From Clostridium yunnanense (GTDB taxonomy: Bacteria; Bacillota; Clostridia; Clostridiales; Clostridiaceae): a stretch of DNA of 64,000 nt. The notes under the pieces are model-generated. The model saw only the letters and a program-made list of their open reading frames with translations, ran no database searches and had not been told where the DNA came from. The position numbers were made by a program, and so were the translations under genes. Shown here piece by piece: positions 52,517 to 61,055 of the stretch (within the stretch, counting starts at the first letter, position 1; each line of letters opens with the position of its first letter). The DNA lies in assembly GCF_016595795.1 (NCBI RefSeq), contig NZ_JAENHN010000010.1:248001-312000 (forward strand), in the 5' to 3' direction.

Positions 52517-53089
52517 ATGGAAAAAAAGTTAGGACGTCCCCGTAGTGAAAAAACTAAAGAGGCAATACTTTCTGCTGCGTATCAATTATTGATTGAGAAT
52601 GGGTTTGGGGCAATTACTATTGAAAAAATTGCTGAAAGAGCTGGAGTTAGTAAAGCTACTATATACAAGTGGTGGGCCAACAAAGCTGCTGTTGTTATGG
52701 ATGCTTTTTTTGATGCTGCTGTTGTGAGACTTCCGGTTCCTGATACAGGATCAACTATTGAGGATATGGTAATTCAAGTAAACAATTTAGCTGATTTTTT
52801 AATGAGTAAAGAGGGGAAAGTAATCAACCAAATAATAGCAGAAGGACAATATGATAAGAATCTAGCAGAGGCTTATCGGAAAATATATTTTAAGCCACGC
52901 AGACTTGATTCGCGTTATATTTTAGAACGTGGAATAGCTAGAGGGGAAGTAAATAAGGATCTGGATATAGAATTGATTACGGATTTAATTTTTGGACCAT
53001 TATTTTACAGATTGCTGATAACTGGGGACCCGGTGGATGAGGTGTTTGTAAAACAGATTATTAATTATGCTTTTCAGGGAATAAAATAA
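52517..53089 (+). CDS. TetR family regulator (TetR_C-type)
   Basis: 190 residues, GTGAGG upstream. Helix-turn-helix 'ITIEKIAERAGVSKATIYKW' (about 34-53). C-terminal domain 'LITDLIFGPLFYRLLITG' is the TetR_C_16-like type of multidrug regulators. It should repress itself and the divergent flavoprotein-MFS genes through the sites at 52365-52413; the inducer is unknown. Confidence 0.92.
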   Translation: MEKKLGRPRSEKTKEAILSAAYQLLIENGFGAITIEKIAERAGVSKATIYKWWANKAAVVMDAFFDAAVVRLPVPDTGSTIEDMVIQVNNLADFLMSKEGKVINQIIAEGQYDKNLAEAYRKIYFKPRRLDSRYILERGIARGEVNKDLDIELITDLIFGPLFYRLLITGDPVDEVFVKQIINYAFQGIK

Positions 53090-53140
53090 AAGCTTAATAT
53101 TTATAAATGGGCTATATGTAAATAAGAAAATAATATATGA

Positions 53141-53177
53141 GGCTGGTGCACTAATAGATTAGTGTAGCAGCCTTTTT
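53141..53177 (+). terminator. Terminator of the TetR gene
   Basis: 13-bp stem GGCTGGTGCACTA/TAGTGTAGCAGCC, loop atagat, T5. Confidence 0.88.
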
Positions 53178-53347
53178 AAGTATTATTAAAGACTATATTG
53201 AGGTTAAGTTAGTGTGCAACCCGAGGATTAAATGAAATTTTCAAATAATTATATAGAGTATATGTTTATAAAGGGCATAACTATTGAGGGACAAACATAT
53301 TATAAATTGTTAATATTTAAAAGGTATTTTATGAAGGGTAAAAAAGT

Positions 53348-54757
53348 ATGAATAAAATTGATTTTAAAAATCTTAATATAAAAGTGCTTTTTCAAAGTAA
53401 GGTTACAGGAAATATCATTATTTTAATATCAGCAATTGTATTAATTTATTTAGTAGGAGCAATATACTTTGCTAGTCATTTCTTTTTTAATACAGAAATT
53501 AATGGAATTGACGTATCATTAAAGTCTCATAAAGAAGTGTATGCTTTAATAAAAAGTGGTGTTAAGGGTTATAGGCTGACATTAATCGAGAGGGATGGAG
53601 TAAAGGAAGAAGTTATTGGACAAGCTATAGAATTGAAGTATAATGACAAAAATAGTTATTTTGAGGTTTGTAAAGATATAAATACTTTTAAGTGGGGAAT
53701 TTCATTATTTAAAAAGCAAAAGTGTTATGTAGAGGATTTATTCACTTATAACAAGGGTAATTTGGAAAATAAAATAAATCGATTAGGTTGCTTGAATAAA
53801 GAAATTATTGAACCAAAAGATGTAAGCTTCATATATACCAATGGCTCTTATGAAGCGGTAAAAGAAGTATATGGAAATAAGATTAATAAAGTAAATTTAG
53901 AAAAAGCGATAGAGAAAAGTATATTAAGAGGAGAAACAACATTGAACTTGAATGAAAGTCGTTGCTACGATAATCCAAAGTATACTTTAAATTCTGATAT
54001 AACTACTAAAACTAAACAATTACTAAATAAATATATATCATCAAGAATCATTTATTTATTTGGAGATAAAAATGAGGTGTTAGATAGTGACACAATAAAT
54101 AAGTGGCTTAGTGTTGATGATAAGCTTGAGGTAGTAGTAAACGAAAAAGCACTTAAAGAATATGTAAATGCATTAAGTAAAAAATACGATACTATAGGCA
54201 TTTCAAGAAAGTTTAAAACCTCTGTAGGAAAGACATTAGAGGTTAGTGGCGGATTTTATGGTTGGAAGATTAATAGAGAGGCTGAAGCAAAGAAGCTATT
54301 AGACACTATAAAACTTGGAAGAGCTCTTGAAATTGAGCCTATATATTCCCAAAAGGGTGTAACTAGAGGAGAAAACGATATAGGCAACACCTATGTAGAG
54401 ATTAATATAACACAGCAGCATCTTTGGTTTTATAAAAATGGAAAGCTTGTAACTCAAGGTGACGTAGTAACAGGTAATCCAAATAGAGGAAATTCTACTA
54501 GTCTTGGAATCTATATGCTTAATTATAAACAAAAAGGTTCAACTTTAAGGGGAGAAGATTACGAGTCAGATGTGACTTATTGGATGCCTTTTAACGGAAA
54601 TATAGGCATACATGATGCTAGCTGGAGATATTCCTTTGGTGGAGATATATATAAGAGTAACGGAACCCATGGATGTGTTAATTGTCCCATATATTTAGCT
54701 AAAACAATATTTGAAAACATAGAACCAGGAACTCCTATAATTTGTTATGAGGAGTAA
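53348..54757 (+). CDS. L,D-transpeptidase (YkuD) with membrane anchor, copy 2
   Basis: 469 residues, ATG with GAAGGG upstream. Paralogue of the protein at 12348-13736 along its whole length: cytosolic tail (1-25), membrane helix (about 26-46), peptidoglycan-binding-4-type region, and YkuD domain with 'GIHDASWRYSFGGDIY' and 'THGCVNCP' (catalytic C443). It should catalyse 3-3 crosslinks in peptidoglycan. The two copies are 41 kb apart, so not a tandem duplication. Confidence 0.92.
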   Translation: MNKIDFKNLNIKVLFQSKVTGNIIILISAIVLIYLVGAIYFASHFFFNTEINGIDVSLKSHKEVYALIKSGVKGYRLTLIERDGVKEEVIGQAIELKYNDKNSYFEVCKDINTFKWGISLFKKQKCYVEDLFTYNKGNLENKINRLGCLNKEIIEPKDVSFIYTNGSYEAVKEVYGNKINKVNLEKAIEKSILRGETTLNLNESRCYDNPKYTLNSDITTKTKQLLNKYISSRIIYLFGDKNEVLDSDTINKWLSVDDKLEVVVNEKALKEYVNALSKKYDTIGISRKFKTSVGKTLEVSGGFYGWKINREAEAKKLLDTIKLGRALEIEPIYSQKGVTRGENDIGNTYVEINITQQHLWFYKNGKLVTQGDVVTGNPNRGNSTSLGIYMLNYKQKGSTLRGEDYESDVTYWMPFNGNIGIHDASWRYSFGGDIYKSNGTHGCVNCPIYLAKTIFENIEPGTPIICYEE

Positions 54758-54802
54758 TAAATTTCTTTACCATATAGAAAATATAAATAGAAAACACATA
54801 AT

Positions 54803-54920
54803 AACACCTCATTGATTAAATAATATTATATAGCATTAGAATTATAGCATGGCTATCCTTAAGGCTTGAGGTCTGATAGGCAAAACTATGTATATTGCTA
54901 TGAATATAAAAAGAGGTGTT
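54803..54920 (+). promoter_or_regulatory. Leader that could mask the ribosome binding site of the cyclase-like gene
   Basis: AACACCTC at 54803-54810 is the exact complement of GAGGTGTT at 54913-54920, which contains the ribosome binding site GAGGTG. If both are in the mRNA they could pair and block initiation. Eight pairs over a 100-base loop is modest. Confidence 0.3.
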
Positions 54921-54923
54921 TTT

Positions 54924-55907
54924 TTGATTAAGTTTGATAGAAATCCAGATATATATCACGGAAAGAATGAAAGACCTAATTTTTTTGAAGGCTGGTACTT
55001 TAAGCTTGTGCAGCCACGTACAGGTGATACATACTGCTTTATACCAGGGATATTCTTAGGTAAGGAAGGAAATTCACATAGCTTTATCCAGGTACTTAAA
55101 GGGCATGAAAAAAGTTTCAAATATATCAAATTCAATAAAAATCAATTTAAGGCTAGTTCATCAGAATTTAATTTTCAAGTAGGGAAAAGTACTTTTTCCC
55201 TTAATGGAATTAGCCTAGATATAAATCAGCAGTATGAAAGGATATTTGGAACATTATACTTTGATAATATAGTTACTTGGCCTGATAGTGCGATTAATCC
55301 AGGAAGCATGGGGTTTTACAATTATTTAAGTTTTATGCAGTGCTACAGTCAAGTTTGTGCTGTGGATGGTAATATAAGAGGAAAGCTTTCTATTAATGGG
55401 AGACTAGTTGATTTTACTGGAGGTAAATTATATATTGAAAAAAACTGGGGAAAAGCATTTCCTTATTCATATATATGGGCTCAAGGAAATTCCTTTAAAG
55501 AGGGAGATGGATCAGTTACTTGTTCCATAGCACATATACCTATGCCTTTTCCAATAAAAAGTTTTACAGGCTTTTTAATAGGAATATATGCAAAAGGCAA
55601 AGTTTATAAGTTTACAAGTATAAATAAAAGTTCCCTGTCTATTAGCTGGGAAGAAGAAAAAATTATATTAAAAACCTATAATAAAAATTATTTTCTTAAA
55701 ATAGAAGCCTTTTATAAAACAGAAACTTTTATGAAATTATATGCACCTCGTGATGGAAAGATGATGCCTGTGGCCAGTGAAACTCTTCAAGGTATATTAA
55801 ATGTCACTCTTTTTGACAAAAAGAGAGGAGATATGATATTTAGCGATAGATGTTCTTCCGCTGGTATTGAGTTCTCAGAAAATTATATGGATTTGATTTA
55901 TAAATAA
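54924..55907 (+). CDS. Tocopherol-cyclase-like family protein
   Basis: 327 residues from TTG 54924, preceded by AGAGGTG with 5-base spacing; upstream ATG 54888 lacks an RBS. Motifs 'FFEGWYFKLVQP', 'SFIQVLKG', 'WPDSAINPGSMGFYNY' and 'GKLYIEKNWGKAFP' are the tocopherol cyclase (PF14249) pattern. Bacteria such as Clostridium do not make tocopherol, so the substrate is unknown; a prenyl- or lipid-binding role is possible. No signal peptide. Confidence 0.85.
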   Translation: MIKFDRNPDIYHGKNERPNFFEGWYFKLVQPRTGDTYCFIPGIFLGKEGNSHSFIQVLKGHEKSFKYIKFNKNQFKASSSEFNFQVGKSTFSLNGISLDINQQYERIFGTLYFDNIVTWPDSAINPGSMGFYNYLSFMQCYSQVCAVDGNIRGKLSINGRLVDFTGGKLYIEKNWGKAFPYSYIWAQGNSFKEGDGSVTCSIAHIPMPFPIKSFTGFLIGIYAKGKVYKFTSINKSSLSISWEEEKIILKTYNKNYFLKIEAFYKTETFMKLYAPRDGKMMPVASETLQGILNVTLFDKKRGDMIFSDRCSSAGIEFSENYMDLIYK

Positions 55908-56015
55908 GGATGCAATTAAGTATATTAAATCTTTGCCATGGAATACTCTTGTAAAATACGATATGATGGTATTATCATGTTATGAATACTTAAGACAAGG
56001 GGCATAAGATTTTAG

Positions 56016-56699
56016 ATGAGGATAAATAAACTTCTTAGTAATTTAGGATTTTGTTCGAGGAAAGAAGCTAATAGAATTATAGAAGAGGGCAGGATAACGG
56101 TTAATGGAGTTCAGTGTATTCCTGGGCAATGGGTTGAACTTGAGGATAGTATACTCATAGACGGGGAACCTATACCGGTTACTGAAAAAGTCTATATTGC
56201 TCTAAATAAACCAGTAGGAATAATCTGCACTGCAGCTAGAGAGGTAAAGAACAACATCATAGATTTCATGAATTATGACAAGTATATATTTCCGGTAGGA
56301 AGACTAGATAAGGAATCTCAAGGGTTGATATTAATGACCAATGATGGAGATCTTGCGAATAAGATTTTAGAGTCAGAAAATATGCATGAGAAAGAATATA
56401 TAGTAACTTTGGACAGAAGCTATGATGATAAGTTTCTTAATCAAATGGCAAGTGGAGTAGATATAGGTGGAATAATAACTAGAGAATGTACTCTTAAAAG
56501 GATTAGTGAGGATACTTTTTCTATAGTGTTGACTCAAGGGCTTAATAGACAGATAAGAAGGATGAGTAGAGCTATAGGATACACAGTTATAAAGCTTATT
56601 CGTGTAAGAATACTCAATATAAATATAGATGGTATAGAAGATGGTAAATGGAGATATCTCACAGAAAATGAAATCCAAACACTAAGAGATATTATATGA
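56016..56699 (+). CDS. Pseudouridine synthase, RsuA/RluF type
   Basis: 227 residues. N-terminal S4 RNA-binding domain ('INKLLSNLGFCSRKEANRII') and catalytic domain with 'GRLDKESQGLILMTNDG', where the Asp is the nucleophile. Short C-terminus with 'GLNRQIRRM'. It isomerises uridines in rRNA or tRNA; RluF (23S U2604) is the closest by motif layout. Single gene. Confidence 0.92.
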   Translation: MRINKLLSNLGFCSRKEANRIIEEGRITVNGVQCIPGQWVELEDSILIDGEPIPVTEKVYIALNKPVGIICTAAREVKNNIIDFMNYDKYIFPVGRLDKESQGLILMTNDGDLANKILESENMHEKEYIVTLDRSYDDKFLNQMASGVDIGGIITRECTLKRISEDTFSIVLTQGLNRQIRRMSRAIGYTVIKLIRVRILNINIDGIEDGKWRYLTENEIQTLRDII

Positions 56700-56709
56700 T
56701 CAATTTATT

Positions 56710-56760
56710 AAGGAGAAAACATAAGCTGATTAAGCTCTCAATCAGTTAAGTTTTCTCCTT
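56710..56760. terminator. Bidirectional terminator after the pseudouridine synthase
   Basis: 11-bp stem AAGGAGAAAAC/GTTTTCTCCTT (56710-56720, 56750-56760) with inner CTGATT/AATCAG. Confidence 0.88.
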
Positions 56761-56841
56761 ATTTTTGAATTTAAATCTAATTTAAGTAAAATAAAATTAG
56801 TAATAGTTGAATTAAATCAACGATTGAAAAATCTAGTAGAG

Positions 56842-57804
56842 CTATTTGTTTGATGCTATAAATTTTTTACTATAGGAAGAAAGATTTTTTTCAGTCTTAG
56901 CTAACTGCTCGTCCACTACACTAGCATCCTCAATATGACTTATTATAGTAGAAACAGTTGTTTTTAGAACTTCATCAACAGTTCCGATTTCCTTATTCAT
57001 TTGTTCTATATTTTTTCTTTGAGTTCCTATAGTGGATATAACTTCTTTGATTTCTTTTTCTACAACAGTTATTGAAGATAAGCTGTTTTCTATCTTTTCT
57101 ATGGCTCTGCTTGAAGCAGCAACACCTTTAGTTATAACAGCATTTGACTTATCAGCATTGCTTAGAACTACCTTTGTTTCACTTTCGATGCTTGAGATAA
57201 GATTTGAAATATCTAAAGTACTGTTTTTAGTTATTTCAGCTAGTTTTCTAACTTCATCTGCGACAACTGCAAATCCTTTACCTTGCTCTCCAGCTCTTGC
57301 GGCTTCTATGGCAGCATTTAAGGCAAGTAGATTTGTTTGACTTGCTATATTTGTAATAAGCTGAACTACTTCATTTACCTTACTAAATTTTCTAGCAAGC
57401 TCGTTTATGCTATTGGTACTATTGTTATTTTCATTTTCTAAGGATTTTATTATTTCGTCCATTTCTTCAATAGCGGCTTTGCCTTCATTAGATTTATTAA
57501 CAGTATCTTTAGTTATTTCTATTAACTTACTACCGCCTAAATTAAGGTTATCAGTAGAGTTTATAGTTTCTTTAGAGAGTTCTGATATATTATCCATATG
57601 GACTTTGACTTGATCAGCAAGGTCAACTAAAACATTATGTTGTTCATTAACTATGTTATGTTGTCCAACAGTTTCACTCAATAACTTATTTGCAGATTCT
57701 ATAAATTCAATAGTTTGTTCTTTGAAATTATTGTGGTTAGGTTTTAAATTTGATGCTTCCGTAGATATAGATTCCTGTAATTTTTCTTTATTTTTTCTAA
57801 ACAT
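56842..57804 (-). CDS. Soluble methyl-accepting chemotaxis-type signalling protein
   Basis: 320 residues without membrane helix. Almost wholly coiled coil, with the hairpin tip '[20 protein letters not shown]' (about 158-177) that contacts CheA and CheW. No PAS, globin or other sensor domain: residues 1-60 are a short polar lead. It may sense in the cytosol or join other receptor arrays. Single gene. Confidence 0.92.
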   Translation of the reverse strand: MFRKNKEKLQESISTEASNLKPNHNNFKEQTIEFIESANKLLSETVGQHNIVNEQHNVLVDLADQVKVHMDNISELSKETINSTDNLNLGGSKLIEITKDTVNKSNEGKAAIEEMDEIIKSLENENNNSTNSINELARKFSKVNEVVQLITNIASQTNLLALNAAIEAARAGEQGKGFAVVADEVRKLAEITKNSTLDISNLISSIESETKVVLSNADKSNAVITKGVAASSRAIEKIENSLSSITVVEKEIKEVISTIGTQRKNIEQMNKEIGTVDEVLKTTVSTIISHIEDASVVDEQLAKTEKNLSSYSKKFIASNK

Positions 57805-58171
57805 AAATTAAAGCTCCTTGATATTATGATTTGGTTTATTAAGTCATATAAATATTTGATAATTGTTGCATCTGAGTATTTGGATAGATATATTAATTAT
57901 TTATTGAAGATGTAACCCTACAGCTGAATTAGTATGTTTATATATCGTAATTATTATGGATGACCTTTAAGTAAAGATATATATAAATGGTAATGTAAGG
58001 CTTTAAATATTATAAATGCATTATATTAGTTATTTACATAAATGAAAAAATCCCTGTAAAAGATTCTACAGAGATTCATTAGGTTATGATTAGCATTACT
58101 GTTGAAATTGTATATATGCTTTAAATGTGGCAAATTTAAAATTCAACGTAAATCTAAGCACAACCATATTA
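57805..58171. other. Intergenic region between chemotaxis and cupin genes
   Basis: 367 bases, AT-rich. Only the cupin terminator (58045-58076) is recognised; the rest must hold the promoter of the chemotaxis gene. Confidence 0.4.
58045..58076 (-). terminator. Terminator of the cupin gene
   Basis: Stem AATCTCTGTA/TACAGGGATT on the minus strand, followed by T6. Confidence 0.75.
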
Positions 58172-58513
58172 TTATATTTCTTTTGAATATACTGCAGATG
58201 GATTTGGAGTTAGTACAATAAATAAAGACATATCTTTATCTGAGGTATTCTTTATACTGAATACTTCTACGCCTCTACAGTGAATAACATCACCAACTGT
58301 AATGTTATTTGGATTTCCATCCACAGTCATTTCTCCATCTCCAGATAAAACATGAACTAAAAGATCACTTTGTTCGTGGTTGTGAGGTGGAACTCCTTGA
58401 CCTGGTCTAAAATTAAGTACAAAGCTTAAAAGCTTATCTTCCTTAAATATTATTCTTTTAGTAATTGAATCGTCACTGAAAGCAATTTTGCTTGATATTT
58501 TTTCTATTTTCAT
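58172..58513 (-). CDS. Small cupin-domain protein
   Basis: 113 residues, TTGGAGGG upstream. Single-domain cupin with metal motif 1 'PHNHEQSDLLVHVLSG' and motif 2 'GDVIHCRG', so two His, one Glu/Gln and a later His could bind metal. Function unknown; small cupins are often sugar-binding, dioxygenase-like or regulatory. Divergent from the hemerythrin gene with a CRP/FNR-like site between them. Confidence 0.85.
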   Translation of the reverse strand: MKIEKISSKIAFSDDSITKRIIFKEDKLLSFVLNFRPGQGVPPHNHEQSDLLVHVLSGDGEMTVDGNPNNITVGDVIHCRGVEVFSIKNTSDKDMSLFIVLTPNPSAVYSKEI

Positions 58514-58633
58514 AATAACCCTCCAAGATTAATTATTTTTATATTATATAGTTTGCATTTATTTATTTTAAATTCATGAATTGGATATTTTTGATTACTG
58601 AACAACTACATTATATACAAAATAAAATTTAAA

Positions 58634-58655
58634 TTCTGTGATTTAAATCAAAGAA
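58634..58655. promoter_or_regulatory. CRP/FNR-family (HcpR-like) binding site
   Basis: TTCTGTGATTTAAATCAAAG followed by AA: a 22-bp dyad with 10 of 11 positions symmetric and the GTGA...TCA(C/A) core of the CRP/FNR superfamily. It lies 60-80 bases before the hemerythrin start and about 120 bases before the cupin start. In clostridia HcpR controls nitrosative-stress genes through such sites. Confidence 0.65.
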
Positions 58656-58714
58656 TTATTTAAATATTAGTATTACAATTTGAGTATAGAAAAACACAGC
58701 GGGAGGAATTAATA

Positions 58715-59461
58715 ATGGATAAGATTAAAGCGTTAACTGATATATTAACTAGATTAAATAATGGGGAATCAATAGAAAGTGTTAAAGAAGAGACTAAAGA
58801 TCTACTAGAAAAGATTAGTCCGACAGAATTATCTTTAGCTGAGCAAAAGCTAGTAGAAGACGGGATGAAGACTGAAGATTTAAGAGGATTATGTGTAATT
58901 CATATGGAGATGTTAAAGGACACTTTAGAAAAGCTTAAAGCATCAGTTGATAAAGAACATCCTTTATATATGATGATTACAGAACATGATAGTATATTAG
59001 GATTCTTACAACAGTTAGAACAACTTAACAACAAGATTCAATGTATGGATAAAGACTCTATTGTTGAAGAGAATGTAAAAAATCTTGGAGTATTAGCTGA
59101 GAATTTAATTTCAGCAGAAAATCATCACTTAAGAGAAGAAGATGCACTATTCCCAGAGTTAGAAAGACTAGGCATAACTGGTCCTACAAGAATTATGAGA
59201 TTAGAGCATCAAGAACTTAGAACAAGAAAGAAGAATTTACTACAATTATCTGAAAAGTTTGACTCTGCAAATTTAGAAGAGTTTAAGACTCAAGTGGATG
59301 ATAATGCTAAGTATTTGATATTTAACTTAAGAGATCATATATTTAAAGAAAATCACATATTGTATCCATCAGCTCTTGAAAGTATAGAAAATAGTGAAAA
59401 GTGGCAAGAAATAAAAGATAAATGTGATGAAATAGGATATTGCCCATTTAGTGAAGTTTAG
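58715..59461 (+). CDS. DUF438-hemerythrin protein
   Basis: 248 residues, GGGAGGA upstream. N-terminal DUF438 (1-75, 'LRGLCVIHMEML'), hemerythrin/HHE domain (about 80-235) with iron ligands in 'ITEHDSILGF', 'NHHLREEDALFPEL', 'RLEHQELR' and 'LRDHIFKENHILYP'. The PAS domain often found in this family is absent. Such di-iron proteins bind O2 or NO and are linked to nitrosative stress; the CRP/FNR-like site upstream agrees. Confidence 0.92.
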   Translation: MDKIKALTDILTRLNNGESIESVKEETKDLLEKISPTELSLAEQKLVEDGMKTEDLRGLCVIHMEMLKDTLEKLKASVDKEHPLYMMITEHDSILGFLQQLEQLNNKIQCMDKDSIVEENVKNLGVLAENLISAENHHLREEDALFPELERLGITGPTRIMRLEHQELRTRKKNLLQLSEKFDSANLEEFKTQVDDNAKYLIFNLRDHIFKENHILYPSALESIENSEKWQEIKDKCDEIGYCPFSEV

Positions 59462-59592
59462 CATTAATTCTAACAGCTTTTAAAACGTTATGTTGAAATT
59501 ATATGGTTATACATCCAATGCTTTAATGAGCTTACGCAAAGAATTAATATGATTTCTATAATAGTTTTGAATGATCACTGATAAATTCATCC

Positions 59593-59648
59593 AAAGCTAA
59601 GAATAGTAAGCCTTACACCCCTCAAGGCTCACTGTTCTTAGCTTTTTT
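59593..59648 (+). terminator. Terminator of the hemerythrin gene
   Basis: 20-bp stem AAAGCTAAGAATAGTAAGCC with GGCTCACTGTTCTTAGCTTT (one mismatch), T6. Confidence 0.9.
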
Positions 59649-59676
59649 CTATGAACAGTCCTGTAATTAAACTTAT

Positions 59677-59717
59677 ACTTTTCCGAAAATCCTTATATTT
59701 GGTGGATTTTCAGGAAG
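59677..59717 (-). terminator. Possible terminator of the germination operon
   Basis: Imperfect 15-bp stem around GAAAATCC/GGATTTTC; T run on the minus strand is poor, so this is tentative. Confidence 0.35.
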
Positions 59718-59752
59718 TATAAATTAATGATTGGGGTTGAAATACCATAAAA

Positions 59753-59908
59753 TTAATTATCATTAAGATTTTCATTTTTACTAATATGCTTTTCACGTAT
59801 ATAAGTGATAAAGGAAAGTAAAACTCCTAAAGTAAATAGCAATATTGGCATAAGCCAAGGCTTTGTTATCATGATCTTTGATTTCCACGCAAATATAAAA
59901 TCCTTCAT
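59753..59908 (-). CDS. Small membrane protein downstream of gerKB, 51 residues
   Basis: ATG 59908 with AGGAG about 12 bases upstream, 23 bases after the gerKB stop. One or two hydrophobic stretches: 'KPWLMPILLFTLGVLLSFIT' (about 16-35), then a charged tail (REKHISKNENLND). It is too short to assign by family. In bacilli some germinant receptors have a fourth small D subunit of two helices; position and topology here make it a candidate of that kind. Confidence 0.55.
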   Translation of the reverse strand: MKDFIFAWKSKIMITKPWLMPILLFTLGVLLSFITYIREKHISKNENLNDN

Positions 59909-59931
59909 AGTGACTATCAACTCCTAAAATA

Positions 59932-61029
59932 TTAACATTTATTATCGGATAGTTTTTTCCTCATTAGTGAGACGATTAATAATATTATGGGAAGTATGTA
60001 GAATAACAAGAGCCATAAGTTATATGGCATGATTTTTAAACCTGCTTCTATATGTTCAGTAGAGTTAGAGGCCATTGACATCCCAAGGTATAATATTATT
60101 ACTGCTGCAGGTATAACAAATATCCTGTGGCTTTTTGTATATGTAAGCTGTTGAATCCCACGAACTCCTGAATAAAGGTGAATACAGATTTTAAAGAATG
60201 CGGTAGTGAGAAATAATAGCACATTTAGTGCATCAAGATTTTGTATGAATTCACCTATTTTTATTAATCTAACTAATCTAAACATTGGAAAGATACTTCT
60301 TGAAAAAATAGTTTCACCTAGAACAGCCACTGCAAAAAAATCTAAAGCAGATATAAAAAGTCCAGAAAGTAAGGTTGCTGTTAAAACTGTTCTAGAGAGC
60401 TTACTTTTATTATTTACAAAAGGATATATCATGGCAAGTTCTATACTTTGTCCGAAGGTTTGAGTTATGCCTAGTGGAAAAACAGCCTTCCAGATATCCT
60501 TCCAGCCTTTTCCTAAGTATGGTTTGAGATATTGAAAGTGTATAATATCTGAGCTAAATATCAATACAACTATTAATATTGAAATAATAGATGTAAAGGG
60601 GATAAAAAGTTCACCAAGCCGTCCAATTACTTCTATACCTGAAAGCACTGCATAACTAGCAACAAATATTAATACTAGCGAAGTTACGATATGAGGAGTG
60701 TTTGGCAATAGGGTATTTGGAATTAGAGATCTTAAATCACCAATGATACGACCACCTACATACAAAAATTGAATAGTGTACATCCAAGAAATAGGGGTGC
60801 CAAGCCACTTTCCAAACTGTTTAGGATACCATTCTACTAATGATAATCCTGGATTTAGTGAATAAAGTTTTAAGTATATGTAATTTATGATGAGCCCTAT
60901 AAAAGTGCAGATCAATACTGATATCCAGGCAGCTCTGCCTGCTTCAGAAGAAAATCCGAATATTACAGTTGTACCAATCTGATAAAATGCAACAAGAGAA
61001 AATAATTGAAAGTTAGAAATCTTATTCAA
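59932..61029 (-). CDS. gerKB: Spore germinant receptor B subunit (GerAB/GerKB)
   Basis: 365 residues from TTG 61029 (AAAGGGG upstream), or 375 from GTG 61059 which overlaps the gerKC stop. Ten membrane helices of the APC-like spore permease family ('KISNFQLFSLVAFYQIGTTV', 'GRIIGDLRSLIPN'). It forms the germinant-binding membrane subunit with gerKA and gerKC in the inner spore membrane. Confidence 0.93.
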   Translation of the reverse strand: MNKISNFQLFSLVAFYQIGTTVIFGFSSEAGRAAWISVLICTFIGLIINYIYLKLYSLNPGLSLVEWYPKQFGKWLGTPISWMYTIQFLYVGGRIIGDLRSLIPNTLLPNTPHIVTSLVLIFVASYAVLSGIEVIGRLGELFIPFTSIISILIVVLIFSSDIIHFQYLKPYLGKGWKDIWKAVFPLGITQTFGQSIELAMIYPFVNNKSKLSRTVLTATLLSGLFISALDFFAVAVLGETIFSRSIFPMFRLVRLIKIGEFIQNLDALNVLLFLTTAFFKICIHLYSGVRGIQQLTYTKSHRIFVIPAAVIILYLGMSMASNSTEHIEAGLKIMPYNLWLLLFYILPIILLIVSLMRKKLSDNKC

Positions 61030-61055
61030 AGAAATATCCCCTTTATTTATAAAAA

